Shown here: piece by piece, positions 50,811 through 60,900 of the stretch
Layout: each line of letters starts with the position of its first letter
How positions within the stretch are numbered: the first letter of the stretch is position 1
Source of the DNA: Bacteroidetes bacterium RIFCSPLOWO2_12_FULL_35_15
GTDB taxonomy: Bacteria; Bacteroidota; Bacteroidia; 2-12-FULL-35-15
DNA: 64,000 nt
Assembly (NCBI GenBank): GCA_001769385.1
Contig: MEPB01000037.1
Span: forward strand, 138,241 to 202,240
Direction: 5' to 3'
Translations under genes and position numbers: made by a program
The notes under the pieces: model-generated
Databases searched by the model: none
What the model saw: only the letters and a program-made list of their open reading frames with translations
What the model was told of the DNA's origin: nothing

Positions 50811-52679
50811 TTATTTAACTTTTTCTTTTTTGACTATCATAGAATCGAAATATGTTCTTAACCCTTGAATTTCTCCTTTTTCAATTAATTGGCGTAATAG
50901 GATATTATGAGTAACTAACATCTTTAACTGTTTACCTTCCGCCAATGTGTTTTCTTTTTGAATGGGTTCACCAATTTTTAATCCTAAAACTTCGCTAGGG
51001 GAAGCATGAATTTTAGAAAATATTAATAAGTCAACATTTTCCTTCCCTATGATGTCTCCGCAATTATTTAGGATCTCCTTTACATTAGGCTCTTGTCCGG
51101 AAACTCCACTCCAATATTGTAAGGCAATTGTATTAGCAAGATGCTCATCAGTAAGTTTTTTCCAATCGCCTTTTCCATCGTTATCTATACATACCGAAAC
51201 TATTAACAGCAGCAGTAGACCTTCCGTCAGTAAGCCAACTGTCTTCAAACCAACACGCATATCACCATTAATAGCATTCCCTTCCGCACTAGGATGGAGC
51301 ATATTTCTGAAAAGCATTTTTTGTTCTTCGGGAGAAATCTCCAACTTAGCCACCCAAGCACCCCAACGGACATCAATCGCATCCTTTAGTTCTTTCGAAT
51401 GACTTACATTGATTGATCTTATTTTATCAGCTATAGTCTTTTTCACAGCTTCCCACGTAATTAAAAGCATATTGCTATGTAATTCTTCGGCATCGGTTTC
51501 TTGATTAGCAAGATTAATTAATGGTCTATTCTCAGAAGAGAGGAATTTTTCGGTGTTTTCTATAATATTAAGATTGTCCGTATCATTTTCAGAAACTCCT
51601 AAAGTGCCACCAATTTTTGATTTTAAATTATGTTCCCAATCATTTTTGTCGGTAAATTGTGTCATAGCCAAACCGCCTTGGTGAATTGCTATACGGAGTA
51701 AACCTTCTGATAACTTACAATTTTTATTAAATGGTGCATAAACTTTTAAGCGACTAGGATTTACGTTAGTCCATAATTTTGGAACAATAACTTTAGATCT
51801 TTCAATCTGGCTATTAAATTCTAAATCTTGAGTTCCGGATATATTCCACTGCATACTGCTATTTTCAAATTGTGTCCAAGCAATGATATCCGAACGAAGA
51901 CTTTCCTTGAGTTCAAATAATAGATTACGCGGGCTAATAGCGCCTGAAAAAGTAGTGTTCTCATTCGTATAAGAAACAATTTTTAATCGCACATCTCTTA
52001 CTTTATCCGAAATAAATACTTCCTTCAATTTTTCTTCAGTTTTGCTTTCAATTTCAGTCTCAGTTCCTGAGTTTTTTACTTTAAGTAATTGCAACGCTTT
52101 TAAGATGTGATCCCAATCTTTAAAATCACACCAGGTTGTTAGCCAATCAAAACAATTTTTAAGATTCGTTTCCGAAGCGGCCTGACTTGCAAGTCCGGAA
52201 GCAGTCGTTACGGCAGGTTTAATTTGCACTTCACACAAATCTTTTAAATGCCTTATTAGAAGTCCCTTTTTTATTTGGGTGTTTAATTCAGGTAGCTCAA
52301 TCCAAAATTCTCTTTTTGGATCAACATTAGTTATATCAATGTCTTTAGACCAATCTGCCAGACTTTTTATCGATTCATCCAATGGAGACAAATCTCTTAG
52401 CTCATCTTTTCTAGCACCAGATAAAATTTTATTTCTAACACATTCATCCAGTTTATCGCCAAAGTCGGAAGTTTGCCGCTTTGCTTGAATATGAATTTGT
52501 GAACTTTGTTCTTTTTCAATAACAATATCATCCCATTTGGCTATTCCACCTTGTTCTGAACCTACGCGTAAATAGTGTTTTCTTCCAAATATGAAATCAA
52601 CTAGCATATTTGCTATTTCACAAGTCGCAAGAGCCTGCTCATATTTTTTAGTCTGATCTAATCTTAATTTTGCCAGCAT
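50811..52679 (-). CDS. ABC three-component system effector with restriction-like nuclease domain
   Basis: A 622-residue protein. The N-terminal domain (about 15-110) has Glu42 in RVGSEQGG, Asp50/Asp51 in KWDDIVIE and Gln65-Ala-Lys67 in IHIQAKRQ. This is a PD-(D/E)xK-type active site of the kind found in Mrr- and Cap4-like effectors. The long remainder is mostly helical without a recognised enzyme motif and probably docks the partner proteins. It is the first gene of a tightly spaced three-gene operon. If active it would be a DNA nuclease whose use is gated by the ATPase. Confidence 0.72.
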   Translation of the reverse strand: MLAKLRLDQTKKYEQALATCEIANMLVDFIFGRKHYLRVGSEQGGIAKWDDIVIEKEQSSQIHIQAKRQTSDFGDKLDECVRNKILSGARKDELRDLSPLDESIKSLADWSKDIDITNVDPKREFWIELPELNTQIKKGLLIRHLKDLCEVQIKPAVTTASGLASQAASETNLKNCFDWLTTWCDFKDWDHILKALQLLKVKNSGTETEIESKTEEKLKEVFISDKVRDVRLKIVSYTNENTTFSGAISPRNLLFELKESLRSDIIAWTQFENSSMQWNISGTQDLEFNSQIERSKVIVPKLWTNVNPSRLKVYAPFNKNCKLSEGLLRIAIHQGGLAMTQFTDKNDWEHNLKSKIGGTLGVSENDTDNLNIIENTEKFLSSENRPLINLANQETDAEELHSNMLLITWEAVKKTIADKIRSINVSHSKELKDAIDVRWGAWVAKLEISPEEQKMLFRNMLHPSAEGNAINGDMRVGLKTVGLLTEGLLLLLIVSVCIDNDGKGDWKKLTDEHLANTIALQYWSGVSGQEPNVKEILNNCGDIIGKENVDLLIFSKIHASPSEVLGLKIGEPIQKENTLAEGKQLKMLVTHNILLRQLIEKGEIQGLRTYFDSMIVKKEKVK

Positions 52680-52684
52680 GGAGT

Positions 52685-52768
52685 CTATAAATATAACAAA
52701 TTATCTCTTTCTGATGATTTCACACCTAGATACTTACCCTCTATAATTAAGTTGTTCTTAAGCTTCAT
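52685..52768 (-). CDS. Possible 27-residue peptide
   Basis: A short frame beginning MKLKNNLIIEGKYLGVKSSE with an AGAAGAA stretch before its ATG. It lies between sbcC and the ABC-3C effector gene and ends five bases before the latter's start. It may be only a leader or chance frame. Confidence 0.2.
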   Translation of the reverse strand: MKLKNNLIIEGKYLGVKSSERDNLLYL

Positions 52769-52773
52769 TTCTT

Positions 52774-55700
52774 CTAATTTTTACCCCAAGTGGTTGTAAT
52801 TACGCTACCTATTCCTTCTTCATTTAGAATATTTAAGTATGTATCTATCTCTTGTTGCATTTCTTCTACGTGAGAGATTACACCCACAATCCTATTTTCT
52901 TTACGGAGCGCTTTTAAAGTCTCAAATACTATTTGTAAGGATTCCTTATCAAGCGAACCAAACCCTTCATCCAAAAAGAAAAAGTTTTGATTCGATTTTG
53001 TTAGTTTCTGAATGTTATCAGCCAAAGCTAAGGCTAAAGAAAGTGCAGCTTGAAATGTTTGGCCTCCGGATAATGTTTTAACACTTCTAACTTGGCCATC
53101 ATTTAAAAAGTCTCTAACTTGAAAGTTGTTTGTTTCCGTTATTTCCAGTTTTAATTTTTGACGCGTGAGTTTATGGAATCTTTCATTTGCGGCTTTGCAT
53201 AAGTTCTGCAAATAAACAGACGATACGTAATTAACAAAGCCACTTCCTTTAAAAAGTTGCTTTAAAGTATTAATATCCGCCTCTCTCAATAATAACTCAG
53301 CTTGTTCTTTTTTTAGAGTTTCAGATACTTTTAAATTTTCTTTGAGTGATTTGATTTCATTTTCAATGCTCCCTTTCTGCCCCTTTAATACATCAAGATT
53401 TTCATTTAGGCTTTGAATGTCCTTTTTTAATTTAGCGTGTTCCTCTTCGCTGTATTTTTTATCCCCAACTTGTTCCTTTAATGCTTTAAGCAATTCTATT
53501 GATGAATGTAGTTCTTGCCTGTGCAGAGTTACCTTTTTTCTCTCTTGTTCAATATTTAGATTCAATTTCAATATTGTTTCAACCAATTCAACAGAATTAT
53601 ATCCATGTTCCTTCAATTGCTTCCGGATTTTCTCATCTAATTCTTTCCGATTCTTCTCATCTGCAATTAAGCCCTTCGTTTCGCTATCAATATTCCCTTT
53701 CAGAGTATGCTCTATTGCCTTTAATTCCTTTATTTCTTTTTCAATTAATAGATAAGATTTTTCAATCTCCTTGAATTCAGTAGCTAAAATTGAAATGTTT
53801 TTTTGTAAAGTTTCTATTTTTGTTGTCTTAAATTCAGAATATTTTAAGAGCTTAAGTTGTTTATTTAGAAGTTCGATTGAGGACGTTTTTCCCGAAAGAT
53901 CTTCGCGTATTGTTTTTAGCTTGGTTTCACCCTTATCCTTCAGATCAGTATTTTTCTTTATATCTAGATCTAATTTATTGAGATCATTATCCGTTGATGT
54001 GATTTGTTTTTGTACCCTTTCAGCATCTTTAAAAGCTTTACTCACAGCTTCTTCATCTTCCTTATTAAATTTCCGCCATTTAAATAGTTTGATGTGTTTT
54101 TCTAAATTAGATTTTTCCACCAAGCCTTTTTTTCGCACTTTATCAATATTGGTAGTATATGTCTCAACTTGTTTTAAAACGGTATTTAAGTCCTCAATAG
54201 TTTGGTCGATCAGCACTATATTATCATTATGGCCGGATTTTTCAAGATTTGCCTTTTTTATAGATTTTGAAACGTCACTCAAGTCAAGTATATGAGGATG
54301 TTCGTTAGAACCACATATTGGACAAGGATCACCGTTTTTTAAGTTTTTTGCATACTCCTCCAGCTTATTTTTAGCCGATAAATGTTGTAATGTAAGATCT
54401 AATGCATCAATTTGCTTTTTGATTTTATTTTTAACTAGTTTCAAATTTTTTATATAATCAACCACATCAGAATCTTCAGGCAAATTCGGCAAAAGTTTAA
54501 TTATCGTTGGGGTAATAATTTTGTTTTGATTTTTACTCGTAGCTTTAATATCTGCAAGTATCTCGACTTCCTGTTTTTCTAAGTCTTTTACGCCTTTAAT
54601 AATTCCTTTTCTCAAAGTAAACCAATCTTTAATTGCAGATAGCTCGTTCAAATCAGGTAATTCCTTCTTAAGATTGACTAAATCAGCCTTGAGGCTTTTT
54701 TGTTGTAAGCCATATTTTTTTTGTAAATCTTCCTTGTCCTTTATGAATATATCACCTGTTTTAATTTTTTCCTTGAGCTCTTCTTTTGATTTTTCCAATT
54801 GAATAATGCCAATTATTTTTTCGTACTCTTCGGATTTCAATTTTAATTGATCTCTGTTATCATAACGCGGCTTGATAACTTTAAAATCATTCTCCTTTTT
54901 TGAAATTAACAGTTTGCTTTCATTATATTTTAAAGTTTGCAGTCGTATTTCTTCAGTTTTATCTTTAATTTTTTGATTAAGATTTCTGTTATTTTCTAAT
55001 ATGCCTTTAAAATTAATTTGACACTTTTCAAATTCCTGAATGTTCTTTTCAAGTTGTTTGATTACCGGCTCTTTTAATTCTAGATCATTTACTTTTTTTG
55101 TCTGAATAGTAACTTTATCAAAGGTTTCTTTAAGAGATTTCAGTTCTAATTCTATTTTTTGCTTTGCCTTTACAATTTTATCATCTATCAGAATTGTCTC
55201 GCCAAGCGATTTGAATTGATTTTCTTTTATTTCTATTTGCTCAGTTGTAATTTCACCAATCTGTGTGAGCTTTGCATCAACAGTATTTTTATCTAATTTA
55301 TTTTTCTGATCTAATACAGAAACCTTATTAAACAGTTCGTATTTGTCAAGATGAAATAAATCTCTCATCATTTTAGTACGATCCGCATCTGTCAATTGAA
55401 GAAATTCCTGAAATTTATTTTGAGGGATAATAATTGTTCTTCTAAAGTTTTCATAGCTAAGGCCAATAATACTCTCAACTGTATTTATATCAATCGGCAT
55501 CCACCCATTACCTTCTTTTTTATGTGCGGTACGGTCGTAAGTTCCAACCTTATCGAATTGTTTACTATTTCGTTTTCCTTTAACAATAAATCTATACTCC
55601 GAATCTATTGATCCTGTTTTAAAAACGTAGTCAATAAGGAGTTCGTCTGACTTTAGATTCATCATATTATAATTCCTATTGTCACGCTTGTCTAAACGCT

Positions 55701-55869
55701 CAGTATCGCCATAGAGGGCGAACGAAATCGCCTCTAATATTGTCGACTTCCCACTTCCGACAGCACCAAAAATACCGAAGATATTAGCTTCCGTTAATCT
55801 TGTAAAGTCTATACTTTGATCTTCCTGATAAGAGTATATTCCTTTTAATGTTAAACTTAATGGTATCAT
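52774..55869 (-). CDS. sbcC: SbcC/Rad50-type exonuclease ATPase
   Basis: A 1031-residue protein. Walker A is GAVGSGKST (35-43). Long coiled coils flank the zinc hook CPICGSNEH near 518. The signature TLSGGQTFQAALSLALA and Walker B NFFFLDEGFGSLD lie near the C-terminus. It forms the ATPase of the SbcCD nuclease, which opens DNA hairpins and processes ends. Its ATG overlaps the sbcD stop by four bases (ATGA) and has an AGGAGG site upstream. The placement directly downstream of Wadjet genes suggests a defence-linked copy rather than the housekeeping one. Confidence 0.92.
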   Translation of the reverse strand: MIPLSLTLKGIYSYQEDQSIDFTRLTEANIFGIFGAVGSGKSTILEAISFALYGDTERLDKRDNRNYNMMNLKSDELLIDYVFKTGSIDSEYRFIVKGKRNSKQFDKVGTYDRTAHKKEGNGWMPIDINTVESIIGLSYENFRRTIIIPQNKFQEFLQLTDADRTKMMRDLFHLDKYELFNKVSVLDQKNKLDKNTVDAKLTQIGEITTEQIEIKENQFKSLGETILIDDKIVKAKQKIELELKSLKETFDKVTIQTKKVNDLELKEPVIKQLEKNIQEFEKCQINFKGILENNRNLNQKIKDKTEEIRLQTLKYNESKLLISKKENDFKVIKPRYDNRDQLKLKSEEYEKIIGIIQLEKSKEELKEKIKTGDIFIKDKEDLQKKYGLQQKSLKADLVNLKKELPDLNELSAIKDWFTLRKGIIKGVKDLEKQEVEILADIKATSKNQNKIITPTIIKLLPNLPEDSDVVDYIKNLKLVKNKIKKQIDALDLTLQHLSAKNKLEEYAKNLKNGDPCPICGSNEHPHILDLSDVSKSIKKANLEKSGHNDNIVLIDQTIEDLNTVLKQVETYTTNIDKVRKKGLVEKSNLEKHIKLFKWRKFNKEDEEAVSKAFKDAERVQKQITSTDNDLNKLDLDIKKNTDLKDKGETKLKTIREDLSGKTSSIELLNKQLKLLKYSEFKTTKIETLQKNISILATEFKEIEKSYLLIEKEIKELKAIEHTLKGNIDSETKGLIADEKNRKELDEKIRKQLKEHGYNSVELVETILKLNLNIEQERKKVTLHRQELHSSIELLKALKEQVGDKKYSEEEHAKLKKDIQSLNENLDVLKGQKGSIENEIKSLKENLKVSETLKKEQAELLLREADINTLKQLFKGSGFVNYVSSVYLQNLCKAANERFHKLTRQKLKLEITETNNFQVRDFLNDGQVRSVKTLSGGQTFQAALSLALALADNIQKLTKSNQNFFFLDEGFGSLDKESLQIVFETLKALRKENRIVGVISHVEEMQQEIDTYLNILNEEGIGSVITTTWGKN

Positions 55870-57095
55870 ATTTCCTCCTCGGTTGCTAAAACCTCTTTAA
55901 ATAATTTAGTTATCCTGTCATTAGGCGTTTGCCCACCATTTCTGTATTTGAAGTAGTCAATAAAGAGATCTTCAATATTTTTGGTTATGTCAATGTTGGT
56001 CGCATTATCTTCCATAGAATCCACATTTGTAACCACAGGAATTATATTGATGATGCCTGAATGAGACCCGTATAATCGACCACGTTCATCCGCGGTTAAG
56101 AATGTATCTGAAACTATCGTGAGCTCAATCAGTGATTCTTGATTCATTAAAAGCCAAGCAACTGCTTTATCTATATTATCGAATTCGTTTCGAAGCAATT
56201 TTCTTCCTTTACTTAATGGTATTTCCTCAAATTTAGCAGATGCTCCAGGCTCAATGTCAATTTTTATGACGTACTTTTCTTGATTTGCTTCGCTAAAACT
56301 ATAAGCAAGCGGACTACTACTATAAAAAACGGGGCAAGGAATACTATCAACCAATTGCTTCCGATGTAGGTGCCCTAATGCAACGTATTGTATTTGTTTC
56401 GGGATATTTTCCGTGTAAACGACTTGCGCTCCGCCAATATTTATAGGCTTTTCATCTTCAGGTTCTTCGGGTGCTATCCCACCTTTTTTCATCATATACA
56501 AATGGGCAGAAAGAATATTAACTCCCTTTTCATCACAATATTTATCGGCAATTCCTTGCCACTGCGATGCCAATACATTTCTTAATTCCGCTTCAGGATC
56601 TTCAATTCCAAGAAATGTTTTTAAACGAATTTCATTTGCATAAGGTGTTAATATTAGTCGTAAAGGGAAACTAATATTTGGCAGGTAGATCTCAACGAAG
56701 CCTTTATCACTTTTAGATACATTAATTCCTCCTTCAAGTTTAAAGGGTACTACTGTAGTGTTCGGAAATCCAGCGAATATAATCCCACATTCCCGTGCTA
56801 AAGGATCAGGCGCTTCAATTCTTTCAGGGGAATCGTGGTTTCCTGCAATTGCAATTACAGCCCGTTTACCATTATTAGCTAAACGTTTTAAGGTTTTATA
56901 AAAAAGCTCTACCGCCTCTATTGGAGGACTAAAAGTATCAAATAAATCACCTGAGATAATGACTGCATCTATGTTTTCTCGTTCAGTAATTTCGCAAATT
57001 TCGTTTAATACCTCAATTTGTTCCTGAAATCTCGAAAACGATTCTAATCGCTTTCCTAAATGCCAATCGGCTGTATGTAAAATTTTCATGTTCAT
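55866..57095 (-). CDS. sbcD: SbcD/Mre11-type nuclease
   Basis: A 409-residue calcineurin-fold phosphoesterase. The metal-binding motifs DWHLG (Asp10, His12), SGDLFD, AGNHDSPE, SAHLYMMKK and LGHLHRKQ are all present, so it should be an active nuclease. It partners SbcC. Its ATG shares one base with the jetD stop (TAATG). ATG at 57089 is an alternative start two residues later. Coupling to jetD on one side and sbcC on the other puts all six genes in one expression unit. Confidence 0.92.
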   Translation of the reverse strand: MNMKILHTADWHLGKRLESFSRFQEQIEVLNEICEITERENIDAVIISGDLFDTFSPPIEAVELFYKTLKRLANNGKRAVIAIAGNHDSPERIEAPDPLARECGIIFAGFPNTTVVPFKLEGGINVSKSDKGFVEIYLPNISFPLRLILTPYANEIRLKTFLGIEDPEAELRNVLASQWQGIADKYCDEKGVNILSAHLYMMKKGGIAPEEPEDEKPINIGGAQVVYTENIPKQIQYVALGHLHRKQLVDSIPCPVFYSSSPLAYSFSEANQEKYVIKIDIEPGASAKFEEIPLSKGRKLLRNEFDNIDKAVAWLLMNQESLIELTIVSDTFLTADERGRLYGSHSGIINIIPVVTNVDSMEDNATNIDITKNIEDLFIDYFKYRNGGQTPNDRITKLFKEVLATEEEI

Positions 57096-57967
57096 TATGT
57101 ATTAATAGAAATAGAATTCGTAATAAATATTTCCTGTTCTAATCCCTTTTTATATTTGTCAATAAGTGCAATTAATTTTAGAATTTCTTTTTCTGTAATT
57201 TGTTTTTCGTCAGGCCTTCTTTCAAGTTGCCTATTATATAACTCTCTATTTCCGTTAGTTTTTAATAAACTTTCGATATGATCCGGAACAAAAAATGAGG
57301 CTTTTTCATTCAAGTGCTTTTTATATTCATTAAGATAAATATTAATCCCCTCAAAGTCGAAATCTCCAAAGTGCAAATATTTATTGGGAATCTTTCGTAA
57401 CCACTTTACTAAGTCTTTGTTTTGCGGATATCGCGACACGAACAGGGGAGAAATATTATTGAATAAGGACTTCTGCTTTTTAATTTCTTTAAAGTTTTCC
57501 GGATTTTCAATTCCGACAATTGTTACGTTGGCCGGAACTTTAAAATGCTCATAATCATATATAAAAGTGTATGTTCCTTCTAAAGGATTAATTATAAATA
57601 GCCTTTCAAAAAGAAGCGCATCAATTGGTTGATAACAATTAACTAGAAATCCTTTAAATGTCCTAACCTGCTTTAGCTTGGAATCCGAACTTATTAAAAC
57701 TGATTCATTTCTTGTTCCTGTAGCATTTTTTTGATACTCAATATAATTCTCTAAACTGGAAATTCCGAAGTGATTCGCAATGTATGCAGTTAAACTTTCC
57801 GGCTTATTTACATAATACATTCGTTTACTTTTACCAATATTTCTAACTTGTATTACACCATCCTCAATTAGTCGGGTTATTACAGCATGTTTGAGTTTAC
57901 TTGATGGTATTTCAACCTTATCAAGCATCTGTTTTAATTTTTCCGCTATGTTCAATGGTAAACTCAT
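57095..57967 (-). CDS. jetD: Wadjet JetD / MksG-type TOPRIM nuclease
   Basis: A 290-residue protein. An N-terminal winged-helix-like segment (about 1-55) is followed by a linker and the DUF2220 TOPRIM domain, with Glu154 in VGIENPENF and Asp202/Asp204 in HFGDFDFEGINIYL. JetD is the nuclease of Wadjet, which cleaves circular DNA after SMC-driven loop extrusion. The protein is shorter than typical JetD, which suggests a reduced arm region. Its ATG overlaps the jetC stop by four bases. Confidence 0.82.
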   Translation of the reverse strand: MSLPLNIAEKLKQMLDKVEIPSSKLKHAVITRLIEDGVIQVRNIGKSKRMYYVNKPESLTAYIANHFGISSLENYIEYQKNATGTRNESVLISSDSKLKQVRTFKGFLVNCYQPIDALLFERLFIINPLEGTYTFIYDYEHFKVPANVTIVGIENPENFKEIKKQKSLFNNISPLFVSRYPQNKDLVKWLRKIPNKYLHFGDFDFEGINIYLNEYKKHLNEKASFFVPDHIESLLKTNGNRELYNRQLERRPDEKQITEKEILKLIALIDKYKKGLEQEIFITNSISINT

Positions 57968-60900
57968 GCTAAAGAGTGATTAGTAATAATTCTTTTTATT
58001 TTAGAAAAGCTTTTTTCATCCTTTTCAAGTTTATAAATGTGTTTGTAATCAATTGCATTATTTTCCGTTGGAGAACCATTGACCAAAAGAATATTACGAT
58101 CATTAGCAAATTTTAATATCCCTTTGATATTGTTAGGATGAAGCTTGCCTATTTCATCCATAACACAGTGTAATCTGAAATCTTTAAACCTCTTGGATGC
58201 TCCATCTTTAAAAACATTCAAGAGCATAATATTTATCATGGCTTTAACAAGAATGTCTGTGCCATCACTTCCTACATTTGCGAGCTTCTCTACCCACCCG
58301 GTATCGTTTTGATTTTCCTGAATCCTGAACTTTAATTCAAAGGAATCTGAAAGCGAGATGGTTTTCTTTCCAAAGGTTGTAATTTGTTTAATTAGTTCTT
58401 TAAGCAAATCAACAGCCTTTTTGTTTTTTGAACCTTGGTCATTCCCGGAAAATAAGTTTGGAGTACCTAATTCATTTATATTTTCATCATTGAATTTTTT
58501 TATAGCGAGCAATATACTCACAACAGGGTTGCTACTATTATCCCATTGCAATTCTATTTTTTTGATCGCCCCAACAAAATTTCTTTGTTCAAAATCCTTA
58601 TTAATACTATGAATTATTTTTTGAATTTCTCCTCCTTTTGACATTAAACTACCAGTTTCCTTGCCTATGGACTTAATTATAGAAGCAAAGCGTTCATTTA
58701 TTCTTTTTTCAAACTGTTCTATTTTTCTTTCTTCAATGAAATCATTTAGTTCATCCGCAAACTGAACATATTCTATTGAATCAATCAAAATAATTTTAAA
58801 ATTAAAAATGTTCTTTTCCGAAAAATTACCTAAGAACTTATTTATTGTTTCTTTCATTTCACCCAAACGATCTTTTCGCGAATAATCTTTTTGTTCCAAT
58901 TCACGGATTAGTTCCCGACTGGGTTTATTAACGGCATTTTCCTCCTTTGGGTCTGAAAGATAAATGTTAAGGTCAGAATAGCTTTCAGAATTCCTGCTCT
59001 TAAACAAATCCAGCTCATTTAAATCTGCCTCATAATCTTCGAGAATTTTCTTTAATTCTGAAATTACTCGTGTAAGTTCGGTGAGTTCAGTAAATAATGA
59101 TCCTTTTTGTTGCGTATGTTTTTGCTGTTCATTAATAAGCTGCTCTTGTAAACTCTTCTTTTTAATTTTGAACTCTTCTTCTTTATCAAATAATTCTCTC
59201 TTGTCCTTTTTGTATTCTACAACCTTATCCCAATTATTTTCTATATACTCAAGTTTCGCTTTTAACTTTTCTAATTGTTTATCAATTTCTGCGATCCTAG
59301 AGGTATTTGCACCTTTATCGGAAAGTTCCTTTTTTTGCTTCTCCTTTATCTCTAGTTCTCGTTGTGAATGCTCGGCTTTTTTTGTTTTAAAAGTTGTATC
59401 GATTTCTGCCTTGGCTTCAATAGTCTTTCTTTCTTCTTCACGTATCAGGTTATCTTTCTCAGCTTGTTTTGCCTTCTCCTCAATAGAAATTTGCTCTTCC
59501 AATGCTTTTAGCTTCCTTCCTGCTACTATTATTTCTTCTGCCAGTTGATCTATTTGTTTTTGTATTTCCTTCAATAAACTCTGTTTCTCATTGGCAGCTT
59601 TTTGAGTTAGATCGTTTAGTGTGTTAGTCGCCTCTTCAGTTTTGGCGGTGTTAGTTTCAATTGTATAATTGTACTCATTTATTAAATCCTTGCTTGCTTT
59701 TATCTTAGGCTGATACTTCGTTTTTAATTTTATTATTTCAGATTCCAAAGTTTCGCTGGCTGCGAGTATTTGTTTTTTTTGTAATTCTATTTGCCCATTT
59801 AGTTCCTCCTTATCTTTTTCGTAATCGGCAACTGTTTTTACTTTTTTGGTTATTTCTCTTAAATCTATCTTTACTCCAAAAAAGTTTAATTCTTTCGAGT
59901 TTGTTATTTCCGGGGAAAGTTCATTATGGAAGAGTATATCATCCGTGCATACTTTTCCTATCGTGTTTTCCCAATTTGGATACTTTTCATTTAGCCAGCC
60001 ATAAAATGAATCCTTGCTGTTCATAATTTTTGTTTCAATCGACTTCACTTCGTTCTGTATATTTAATACAGAATCGTTCAATTTTTCCAGTTTTAGATTA
60101 TGGCTTTCTTTTTTTCCGTTTTCTTCAGTCTCCCATTGCGTTTGAAATGTTTTTATTTGTTCATTGTTGAATTTAGCTTGGCTTTCAGCATTTATCTTAT
60201 CATTTTTAAATTTTTGAAGAGTTGTTTTTAATTGCTCTATTTCATTTTCATAAAACCGCTTATGATTAATTTCTGCCTTTTTTATTAGAAGTTCTTGAGA
60301 TTGATCCTTCTTCTCGTTAACATGATTTTTAGCGGTGTCCAACGCCAACAAACTGTTGTTCCGGATTTCTTTAATGATATCAACATATTGATTAGTTGTG
60401 TTTTCCTTAAAAGAAAGAAAATCGGATTGTAGTGTCAATTTCTGCTTTTCACAATCTGTTTCTATACTTTTTAACTGATTTTGAAGCTCAGTTAACAACA
60501 TGGAATATTTTTGAGTTATTTCTGCGTATTTAGAAGTCAATATTCCTTTTTCCTTATTAAGATTTCCTTGTTCAACCAATAAGGTGTCCTTTTTAGAAAC
60601 GGCTTCAATTATAGCTTCAATGTTTATTTTTTTATACTCCTGTGCTTTTGTTTCTGCTTCCTTTATTTTATTATCAAACACACTGATATCATTCTGTATA
60701 TTTTCTTTTTTGGACTCAAATTTACTATCAAGTTCAGTTAACTTGGCTTTTATTTGTACTTCCTTTAATTCCTGGGTTTCTAGTTTTTTCTGAATTTTAG
60801 GGGTGTTCTTTTCAATTGAATTTAAAGCCCAAGCCAACTGCTTGGCCAGTGTTATTTTCTCTCTTTCTAAAAATTTAATGGCAGATCTTAGCTGAATAAT

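Noticed and set aside
53417-54295. Long plus-strand frames inside sbcC (and similarly inside jetC)
   Set aside because: They mirror the lysine/glutamate-rich coiled-coil coding strand and have no homology or start signals.
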